Of a stretch of 64,000 bases of DNA, positions 12,640 through 21,930 are shown piece by piece. Made by a program: the position numbers and the translations under genes. The notes under the pieces are model-generated. The model ran no database searches. It had not been told where the DNA came from and worked only from the letters and a program-made list of their open reading frames with translations. Origin of the DNA: Lichtheimia corymbifera B2541 (taxonomy: Eukaryota > Mucoromycota > Mucoromycetes > Mucorales > Lichtheimiaceae); the NCBI GenBank assembly GCA_000697475.1, contig JNEU01000649.1:1-64000 (forward strand), written 5' to 3'. The first letter of the stretch is position 1. Every line of letters starts with the position of its first letter.

Positions 12640-13903
12640 CTACTGCTGTTGCTGTTGGTTATTGTTTCTGACAAAAGGTGCTCGCAAAATCTCAATGATA
12701 TTGGCCAAATTAAACGCAGGTCGCCAAGAGGATGTCGATTTAGCTGCTGTAACCTGGTCATCCTCTTGAGGATACTCTGATTTCATAGGCTCATCTTCCT
12801 TTTCAACAGCAGCGGCATGAACGTCGAGCTTGCGGACTTGATCCTCCACATCCTGATCTTGTTGCTCCTTTGCTGATGGTTTCTTGTTGTTATCCTCCAC
12901 CTCCTTTTCATGTCGTTCCCATCCATTATTGTGAGTCATTGGCTGTTAGCATTGAACCAACCATCACTTACTATGTCCATGGGGGCCTTCACAAGTTCAT
13001 GGGCTTTGCGTAATTCGCTGCTGGTATCTGGTGCTGCATGTTGCTGTTTTATAACACGTTAATCATGATCCTGATAGCCCTTGTCATTCAACAATGATAT
13101 TTACAATATGAATTAAGCCATCGCTTTGATTAATTTTGGAATGAAGCTCTTTGCAAAGATCGTTGCTTTCGACCTTGTCAGGTACTATAGCATCATCGGT
13201 GTTAGTATATATGGCTCATCACCATCACTCATTCTTGCTTACTATCGCACAAGGCATCACAATCAGTGTAAATAACTACACGAGTGGATTTTTCGTTTTT
13301 GCATCGTTCAATAGCTTGGAGGGCCGCCTGCAGGGTGCTATCGTCAGAAACAAAGAGCACAAAAAATGGGTTGTTTACATACATACCCAATAATACGCAT
13401 CCTCCACGCTGCTACTATTGTACTTTTCCAATTGTGGTACAGCTGTCCAGTTACGCTTGTCATTCACGGTACCATAATACAAGCCTACAAGGTTTGTTGA
13501 AGCACCAATCCAAATGTCCACCGTGTTGTTTTTCTCTTGGGCAGGTGTTGCATTTGCATCTGCGGGGGCTGCAGTTGCCTGTACACATTACAGCACATCC
13601 TACATGAGTCACCTCATCGCTTGTGTACACACACACACACATACCTCTTTTTGCTCCTCTTTTTTCTTGATTTCACGAGTAGGTGTCGTTGGACGTGATC
13701 GTGTGGAACGTCTTGTTGGTACTGGTAGATCTGCATCTTTTGTGTGTGTAAATGGCCCCATCCTATCCAACGTTGTCATTTATACCTTTGAACCTTTTTG
13801 TGGGCGGGGAGGAAACAAATCCATTCTCTGTTGGGATGGCTGTTGCAGAAGCACCGTTATTGTCATCTAGCTTGCGCTTGTTGGATCGAAGAGTACGTGC
13901 CAT
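12640..13903 (-). CDS. RNase H-fold protein with degenerate active site
   Basis: Seven exons on the minus strand (13786-13903, 13645-13736, 13387-13578, 13243-13327, 13105-13184, 12972-13043, 12640-12942) give 313 residues with exact phases. The N-terminus is basic (MARTLRSNKRKLDD), like a nuclear signal. The middle matches the RNase H1 order: a first strand VDIWIGAS and GLYYGTV, a helix AALQAIERC, a strand VVIYTDCDALCD, and a late HAAPDTSSELRKAHELV segment. Of the four acidic catalytic positions only the Asp in YTDC is evident; the others look replaced, so hydrolysis is doubtful. The C-terminus is charged and ends in poly-Gln. It may bind RNA/DNA hybrids or have a structural role; that is inference. 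Confidence 0.6.
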
Positions 13904-15332
13904 GATGGGAAGCAAGTGACCAGAAAAAAAAAAGAAAAAGAAAGCAAGAGGAAAGGGGAAAAAAGGGGGGTTAAGCGAGGCACATGGAAAATTAAAACAA
14001 TGGGGAGACAAGTGTTTTTGCAATATGATCATGCTTGTAACGTGATACAGAAATCTCCAGCGGGATCAGCTGTTCTTCTGCCACGTCGGAGCATCTTGTC
14101 AGAGTTTCAATGCCTCGTTGCGTTTGCTATCGACCCTGCATGTCGCTCATAGGGGCCCCTTTTTCGCTAACAAAGTATATAATGTTTCAAGCGGATTCAT
14201 CCTCCTTTCTATTCGGTGGGCTACACCACTTTTTTGCGAATCAAAATGCCGTATAGGCTGTTTGCTTGTTTAACCATCACCTATGAGCATAGAGTGATTA
14301 AGAGAGTATCCTTGATCATACTCATTAAAGGATACAGCATAGTGATTTGATTGTCAAAATAGCAAGCATAAAGCCATTATTGGGTCTATTCATCGTAAAT
14401 GGATGGTCACACCATCCTCGCAGCTTTCAATGTTGTGGCAGGTTGTGATGGACCATATGACAATGCCTTGGGAGATGCATCATGGTGCTTCTTTCATATT
14501 CTATCGTCGCACTATGCAATATGAGCTTAATCCTTAGGAAAGCTAGTGATGAGTGACAATAATCAGTGTGTGCATTGGCACAATTTCATAGGTATGATTA
14601 TGCTTAATGCTGTTTCATTAAGCAGTTCCCGGGTTCACAGTTGATTAAGCGTGCATAAATCGCTGGCTTTGAAGAGCAAAGTATGCGGTATCCATGCAAA
14701 AATAGTAATTTTATAGGTATGTAATCGATGACAATGCTACATAAAACACGTTTCTCCCCTTGATGAAAAGTATGCTGCAATCCATATAAAGCATCAGAAT
14801 GCCAACATGAGAATTGATCATTGTTATAATAGGACGATTGATTTCAGCCTGATCTTGCTGCTAAGGGATGCTGCTTCAATAATAAGAGGTTGATCCGTCG
14901 TCGTCGGGTGAGCTTTTTTCATCAAATGAAGGTAAAAGAAAAGATGGTGTCACTTTTGCTCGGATCAAAGTGCATAGCGGCGTTACCATGAATATGTTGT
15001 CAGCCAATGTATATGCAAGTTGACTTGATTTGTTAATCAGCCCAAAGTATGTTTCAAGAAGTAGTAAAGCGGCGATCTTAGTAAGCCTTGAGCAAAACCA
15101 TGGTTGGCCCTTGCTTCATTAATTCAATATCAGCAGTCGAATCATTTTCGAGGACCGATTGCTGATTCATGCCTTTGAAACCGAAAAGGCCGCGTGGCGT
15201 GTGTATCTGTGCATACCACATCCTTTATAAAAGGGAGAAAGTACCACCCTCTCCCTCTCTTTTTTTTTCCCATCACTTACTCCCCACTCTATTTTTTTTC
15301 TCGTCCTTTCTTTTTTTTTTCTCACATATACC
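13904..15332. other. 1.4 kb intergenic, AT-rich
   Basis: Divergent upstream region between the RNase-H-fold gene and CCP1. No open frame with coding character was found. Its right end is the CCP1 promoter and a C/T-rich leader (15235-15325), typical of strongly expressed fungal genes. Confidence 0.5.
15224..15233 (+). promoter_or_regulatory. TATA box of CCP1
   Basis: TTTATAAAAG about 100 bp upstream of the CCP1 ATG, followed by a long pyrimidine-rich leader. Confidence 0.5.
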
Positions 15333-16655
15333 ATGTCATTTACAATTCGTCCTTTGGCAACTGGTTTGCCACGTTTTGGTTCACGCGTTCTTCTTGCCAA
15401 CGCTGCACGTCGTGCTCCTTTGACATCGGTTCGCGGTTATACTACTAGCGGTGGTAGCACCAAGAAATCCAGCAACAACACGCTTTTATTTTTGGGTTTG
15501 GCCGCTCTTGGTGGTGCTGGCGGTTACTACTATCATAACAGCCAACAAGGTGTCAAGGTGTTGGATAGCAGCAACAAGAAAAAGGAGATTGACTACAATC
15601 AGGTCTACAAGGATATTGCCGAGATCCTCGAAGATAATGAGCAAGTATCATGTGAATCTGCACCATGGGAATGTATGACTAACACGTAATATTAATAGCT
15701 ATGACGATGGTTCCTATGGCCCTGTTCTTTTGCGTTTGGCATGGCACGCCTCCGGTACCTATGATAAGGATACCAAGACCGGTGGAAGCAATGGCGCCAC
15801 AATGCGTAAGTAGACTCGTAATCTTGAAGGTGTGTATACGTATGTTGCTGACGAATATACTACAGGTTTTGAACCCGAGGCCACCCATGGTGCCAACAAT
15901 GGTCTCAAGGTAGCACGCGATCTTTTGGAACAGATTCATGCCAAGTATCCCGAGATTAGCTATGGCGACTTGTGGACTTTGGCTGGTGTTTGTGCCATTC
16001 AAGAATTGGTAAGGTTTTTTTATTTCCCACCACCACCAAACCCATCATCCTCACTCATCCATCTATTAGGGTGGTCCTACTATTCCTTGGCGCCCTGGTC
16101 GTCAAGATGCCATGACTGCTGAAAGCTGCACACCCGATGGTCGTCTTCCTGATGCTGCTCAAAAGGAAAAGCATGCACGCGATATTTTCTACCGTATGGT
16201 AAGTGGCTGTTACACAAAGAGGTTGCAAAACTCGGGTTTCTAAAATCTCGTATTATTAGGGCTTCAATGACCAAGAAATTGTTGCCTTGGTTGGTGGTCA
16301 TGCCTTGGGACGTTGCCATCCCGACCGCAGTGGATTTGATGGTCCATGGATTGAGTCTCCTACTGTCTTCTCCAATGAGTACTTTAAGGCCTTGACTGAG
16401 CGCAAATGGATCAAAAAGGAACTTCCCAATGGTGGTTGGCAATATGTTGACAAGGCCAATCCCGATGTCATGATGTTGCCTATTGAACTTGCCATGTACC
16501 AAGACAAGGAATTCAAGAAATACTTTGATGAATATGCCAAGGATGAAGCCAAGTTCTTTGAAGACTTTAGCAAGGCATTCAAGAAGCTCATTGAATTGGG
16601 TGTGCCCTTCAAGGGTGATGAAAAGGTTTATGTTTTCCAAAAGACCACTGAATAA
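15333..16655 (+). CDS. CCP1: cytochrome c peroxidase, mitochondrial
   Basis: Reduces hydrogen peroxide with electrons from cytochrome c in the mitochondrial intermembrane space. Five exons (15333-15640, 15699-15805, 15866-16008, 16070-16198, 16260-16655) give 360 residues. An Arg-rich presequence and a hydrophobic stretch [17 protein letters not shown] fit bipartite targeting. Distal haem residues sit in [11 protein letters not shown], proximal His in GGHALGRCH, and the radical Trp in GPWIESPT. The position of the Asp that hydrogen-bonds the proximal His (LPTD in yeast) reads LPIE here, an Asp-to-Glu change. The first intron is GC-AG (GCAAGT donor at 15641); only this boundary preserves the frame. 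Convergent with the next gene, 25 bp apart. Confidence 0.95.
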
Positions 16656-16680
16656 ATAAAAACAAAAGCTTTGTATATTC

Positions 16681-17750
16681 TTAAAAGGGAACAACAGAAC
16701 CAGTATTGCTATCCTTGGCTCGTCTAACCATCAGGCCAGCAATGGCACTATCCTGAACACTGATACCAACACTCTTGAAAAGGGTACGGCAGCTACGTTC
16801 TTCTTCAGAAGGGGTGGTGCCATGGAGAAGAATACGTCCAATTTCAATCCAGTCTTCCGGTTTGGATGAAGCGACAAGTTCACCAGCTTCATGACCACAA
16901 GCTTCAACCGAGTCGACAATGATACGTTGGGTAAGCTTGATCGTATCAGCATCCACTTCATGCATATCCAAACGGTAAGATCCAACGCAGTTGAGGTGAA
17001 CGGTGGGTTTAAGCCATGCGCCACGAAGAATAGGTTGAGAGGAATTTGTGCAAGTACAGACGATATCAGCTTGACGAGCAGCAGCTTCAAGTTCAGCGTC
17101 TGATGCAGCACCTTGTACAGTGAGATGTGGATAAGCGGTTTGAATGGCATGCACCAGTTGTTGACGGCGTTCGGAGCCTCGATTCCAAATCGTGACATGG
17201 TTGATGGTAGGGCGGACTGCAAGCATCATGTCAATGTGGGCACGTGCTTGTGCACCCGCTCCGAGGACAAGTAAATGACTGGCTTCGGATACTGCATAAA
17301 GATAGGTTGCCACTGCTGATCCTATTCTCTCTCACACAAGTTAGGAGAGGTTTATCCAATTTCTATCTTTTTCTGTATAATACCTGCAGCTGTGCGTACA
17401 GCCGTGAGAACACCGGCATTCATAATAGCATCCGTAGCACCCGTCTCTTGATCCAACACCAAAATGGATCCAGGCAGACCTCCTTTACTATCCCCGGTAG
17501 GAACACTGACCACCTTGACGGATGTCGTATCTTGCAATCGGGAAGGCATGAATAAGACACGGTGCGAATCGGTATCCACGGCAAGTCGCAAGGGAGCTTG
17601 TGCATAACGCTTTTGGCTGTCATCCTCTTGTGCAACTGTGTATGTCTTGAACGTATGCTCCATCAATGAAACCAACTCCAACGCTGCATGACGGTTCTCC
17701 AATGCAAGCAACTTGCTAATGTCGCCATGAGAAAGCACGCGAATGGACAT
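16681..17750 (-). CDS. ornithine cyclodeaminase / mu-crystallin family protein
   Basis: Two exons (17384-17750 and 16681-17321) give 335 residues, the usual length of the family. The Rossmann motif VLGAGAQARAHID shows NAD(P) binding. SVPTGDSKGGLPGSILVLD and DAIMNAGVLTAVRTAA are the substrate-pocket segments typical of these enzymes. Members are ornithine cyclodeaminases, ketimine reductases (mu-crystallin) or alanine dehydrogenases; the sequence alone does not decide which. No targeting signal is seen, so it is probably cytosolic. It runs tail-to-tail into CCP1 and shares a 199-bp divergent promoter region with the TRIC-like gene on its other side. Confidence 0.88.
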
Positions 17751-17949
17751 GTTGTATGGAGAAAGAACCCAACAACAACGGCATTTCAACCTTGTTTTAA
17801 ATGATCATCCACATGATCCATTGATTGGTCACATCCCCGCTTCTAGTTCGTCGTCCGTGGTGGTGCTGGGTGGATTCATCCGAAACATAAAAAAGTGGAT
17901 CCTATATTGGAAGAGTCAATAAACGAGTGCAACCCGATCTTTTGTTTCA

Positions 17950-18843
17950 ATGGTTACCCATCAGCTTGCCAGCGCCATTGGCTACTTGACTGAATTGCAG
18001 TGGGCAGGATTCCCTGTATTGGACTTGCTGCATGCTGTCCTGATTGCCTATATTTACCGATCAGCCCTGGCAGAACACCATAGCCGTATTGGGTGGGGAC
18101 AAGGCTTGGTTGCCACCATAGTCATGGCAGCGGGTGGTGGTTCGACTATTGCCATCATTCGAGGCGAGCCTGTGGGTATTCTAAAGAGCAATGAGTTCTG
18201 GATCATGTATGGGTAAGTATATATACAGTTGCATGAAGTTGGTGCCTTTTTTTATTCATCTTGTATGACCTACTACTAGTGCTGCCTATGCAATCATGTT
18301 TGCACATACCTTTGTCTACGAAGCATTCAAGTTTTTATTCAGCATTCCTTTGGTGGAAGAGGTCTTTACAGTGGTGGATGCCATTCTACGCAACATTGCC
18401 ATTGTTCGATTCGGTGTGGATGGTGTGGATGATGCCTTGGGCCCTGGCAAGTGGGTGGCCAAGTTGATTTGTGGCACATTGGCTGGTGCTGGTGGCGGTT
18501 TCTGGATTGGTAAGCAAAGCAATGCCCATGTTTGTGAAAGAGACAATTAAACCAGTTATGATTAGATTCGTTTCAATTGACTCATCATCATTGGTCATTC
18601 TCAACCCCTCGTTGGCTTCATGAGGCTACGATCGACGTCAAGGCATCCTTTGTTACCGCCCTCTTTTATATGCTTGCCACCAATGAAGCATTCAGCCAAT
18701 GGAGTGGATTCCCTTTATTGTCACGTGAGGATGCCGAGACATGGAGTTCAGTGGTATTGTCGGTTGGATTGGTATACGGTGTCATCATTGCCCGTCAACG
18801 AAAACGACAAGAGCAAAAGGAAGCCAAGCAAAAGCAGCAATAG
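17950..18843 (+). CDS. TRIC-like (TMEM38) cation channel family protein
   Basis: Three exons (17950-18212, 18280-18509, 18566-18843) give 256 residues with exact phases. Six to seven hydrophobic segments are visible, with Gly-rich turns in MAAGGGSTIAIIRGEP and GTLAGAGGGFWI, as in the two pseudo-repeats of TRIC channels. An acidic/aromatic N-terminal helix contains the family-like DLLHAVLIAYIYRSAL. TRIC channels conduct counter-ions across the ER during calcium release; fungal members are poorly studied. The C-terminus is Lys/Gln-rich and cytosolic. Assignment is by overall pattern, so function is inferred. Confidence 0.72.
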
Positions 18844-18978
18844 TGGTAGTAGTAGTAATAATAATCTTTCAGTATCGGCTGCTGGACAATATTCCGACTC
18901 ATTCCTCACATAATAAACTACATGCATTGAACTCATTGTTTCCTCTTTTTTTTTTCTTTCTCTCTTTGTTTAATTAAT

Positions 18979-19725
18979 ATGGGCAGCAGCGTTTCCAAGA
19001 TTGGATGCAAAAGAGAAGGCGGCTATGGTGGTGGTAGTGGTGGTCGACACCATAAACGCAAAACGACTACAGTGGATAAAACAAGTATCGGCATCCCTAC
19101 AGGCTTCAGGGTACATCATCCAACTATCTTTTTATAATCGACATACACAGCTCACTGACTGGAAGTTGTGCGCTGGGCGCACAGCATTTATACCATATAG
19201 GTAATTCGAAAAAAAGAGACATTGGATATCCCCCATTGTTGGCTGACGATCCCTTCTTCTTTCAGGATTGGATAGTTCACCACCAACCGAGGTATGTTTA
19301 CCCAAACCAAGTCAATGAATCGACTGATCATGTTATCCATGTAGCAGCATCAAAAGAGCTCTGGCATTCCACCCACAGAACAGCTAAAGACACAATTAGC
19401 TGAAATCACACAACGTCTTCAAGAAGTCAATGTTCATATTCCACCGCAACCACAACCACAACCACAACCTCGCTCTGCAGGAGCTGATCCTTGTGACGTA
19501 TCAGCAAAGAGTCGCAGCGATTTGGAACAATTGTGTATGGATAAACCCAATTACAACATGTCATTGATGAAATGCTATGTGGAACGCAAGATTGATGCCC
19601 AGGTGCAAAAGGTGTGTGTGTATGAGCCAAATTGGGGATTGAGCTGGTTACACTGCGAACTGACCTTTATGAATAATTAGCATGCCCATGCACGTAGGCG
19701 ATCAAAAAGTTGTAGTCAAGCATAA
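18979..19725 (+). CDS. small CRIB-motif protein, probably N-myristoylated
   Basis: Five exons (18979-19110, 19185-19200, 19266-19291, 19345-19611, 19681-19725) give 161 residues. MGSSVSKIGC at the start fits N-myristoylation, with a Cys for possible palmitoylation. Residues about 38-52 read TSIGIPTGFRHLYHIGL, the Cdc42/Rac-binding CRIB pattern I-x-x-P-x-x-F-x-H-x-x-H-I-G. The two His and the Gly are supplied by a 16-nt microexon (CATTTATACCATATAG); without it the frame breaks. A coiled segment (QLAEITQRLQEVNVH), a (Pro-Gln) run and a basic tail follow. This layout suggests a small membrane-tethered Rho-GTPase effector, comparable to SPEC or Gic proteins. The role is inferred. Confidence 0.68.
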
Positions 19726-19940
19726 GGCTGAGCCCATGTTTTTTATCTTTCATCCAATACAACCAACAAGAAGCATTCTTCATAATATGATGTGCAAGAG
19801 CGAGAGAATTCATTATTATGTAATGGGTGTGTGTATGAAATCTGCTATATATATATAAACAAAGGCATGCAATGATATAAATGGTTGTTACATTATGCGG
19901 GTAGTGGAGTGTATGTAAAAAGGTGGTGGTGGTGGTGATA

Positions 19941-21792
19941 TTAGTACGGTAATGTGTCGACAATGGATGTTTCATCGGGAAAGGCAGTATCCAGCTTATT
20001 GGCGATGCGTGTCGTAGTGGCGTGTGTGACGAGACAATCATGCATGACCAGCCTTCGCAAGGAGGTGCAACCATCAAATACCAGAGCACTCACACCACGA
20101 TCGGATACTCGATAACAACGACTAATGTCAAGTGTATGAAGACTTTGAATAGCGCCAAGTGCACATAAGACGTCATCATCCACGCAATCTAAATCAGCCA
20201 GGCCAAGGGATCGTAACTGCTGAGAACGTGCAAGTTCTTGGATGGCTCGTTGTAATCCTGCACTCGTTAATTGTTCACAACCGCTCACATCAAGACTCGT
20301 AAGCTCGGTATTTAATTCACGCACCATTGTTTCCAAGAAATCATCTGTTACAAATCGTGATCGGATCAAATGCAGAGTACGTAATCCTATGGCGGGGGCT
20401 CTTGCAAAGCACATGGCACGATCGAGTGCCGTTTCTGCTCCATCATAGATGGTCAATGATCGTAAAGAGACAAGACGTGTGAGCGCATCCATGGTACGTC
20501 CTGATTGGCATTGCATAAGGGTAACATGTTCAAGCGCAGGGCATTGTGATAATAAGCGGCACAAATCATCCTCAGGTCCTGTATGTCGAAGCACAAGATG
20601 AGATAGGCGTGGTGCACCATAATGCGCAAGGGCGGCCCAATAATGCTCAAGAGGTGTATCATGAATCACTGAAACCAATTCAAGCGTCCGATGATTGCGT
20701 TCAAGCAGTGGTAGTAAATCCCGATCACATAACCCATCCACGTGTGTCAAGGCTAATGATTGTAATCCTGGTCCACTGGCGTTAGGTGCTCGTACGTCGT
20801 GTAATTCAAGGTGAGTGATTGCATCCGTATCCAGTAAATGAACATGGCGTAAGCTGGGACATAATAAATCGATCCGCTGTAGTACGTTCATAGGTCCACA
20901 TTCAGCTGCATCCATGACGAGTAAATGTAAACTCGTGCATAACGGTAATAGTCGTTCCAATGGCAACACTACCTCTGCCGACCACACCAACTCTGTCAAC
21001 CAAGGCATCGGTAACTCTGGCGCCCATGTAGGTGATACGTTTTGTTCCTCCTCGTCTTCATTTTGTTGTTCCTCCTCTTGATTCTCTTCTATATTCTCCA
21101 TCTTGCATACCAAGGTCTGTAATCGCTGGCAGGTGGATAATACACGTGGTATCACTCTTTGTGCTGGAAAAAAAGCATGTCGAAACTCGAGTGTTTTGAG
21201 ATTGTGGCCGGTTAATTCTAGCATCCCCGTCAATGTACTCAATTGTTCTTCGGTTGAAAGATCCACTGTATCCCATGCATAGATCGATCCAATCACTAAT
21301 AATAGCATGATATTAGCCTCTCCCATGCCATGACTGATTTTTTTGTTACCTACCCAAGGTATGAATCCGTGAATGGCCCTTTTGTCGTATCATATCAAAT
21401 GTCTTTTTCATTTGCACCGTGTTGCCAAAGAAACTGAATCGTTGAATAGGTCGTTCTGCATCAGGAATCCATTTTAACCAGCTATCACGGTCACTTTCTC
21501 GTAGTGCGATATGTACGTCTCGATACATGCCAGGCCACTCGCATAAACTCGTCCGCCAGTTTTTACTCACGCGTGTACATTTGACTCGCTCTGGAAAGTT
21601 CAACCGCGTAAAGATAGCCCACGTAACGTCCCAAGGAAGTCGACCCACAAAGTCCACTGCTGCTGCTGCTGCTTTATCATCGTCCATGAGGGTTGACATG
21701 GGGGCATCATGGCTGGCATGGGCGGTTCGTTTGCGTTGTTGAGTGATGCTCATGGAGGCGTCTGTTATCTGCTCTTGGTGTCGCTTGCACAT
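19941..21792 (-). CDS. F-box / leucine-rich repeat protein
   Basis: Two exons (21354-21792, 19941-21295) give 597 residues. The F-box is LPWDVTWAIFTRLNFPERVK followed by CTRVSKNWR. The rest is a run of degenerate leucine-rich repeats (for example LTSLDVSGCEQLTSAGLQRA and LHTLDISRCYRVSDRG). Such proteins select substrates for SCF ubiquitin ligases. An upstream in-frame ATG at 21882 would add a hydrophobic leader, but a TATA-like element lies only ~14 bp before it. I therefore prefer the ATG at 21792. An acidic Glu/Gln insert lies near residue 235. Confidence 0.85.
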
Positions 21793-21895
21793 AATAGTCT
21801 CGCTCTCTATCCCTGAGATGGACTCCGTGGGAAAAAGAAAAAGAGCAAAAGAAAACAACACCCCGCCGATCAAAAAAACCATCCTTTTTGTTGAC

Positions 21896-21903
21896 TTTAT
21901 ACT
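21896..21903 (-). promoter_or_regulatory. TATA-like element of the F-box/LRR gene
   Basis: AGTATAAA on the minus strand. Its closeness to the ATG at 21882 argues that translation starts further in, at 21792. Confidence 0.35.
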
Positions 21904-21930
21904 TTATTCTCCCTTTGGGTATGAGGATCG

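Noticed and set aside
16080..16694. 204-codon minus-strand open frame
   Set aside because: Antisense shadow of CCP1 exons.
21793..21882. longer N-terminus of the F-box/LRR gene resembling a signal peptide
   Set aside because: A TATA-like element lies only 14 bp before that ATG and F-box proteins are not secreted.
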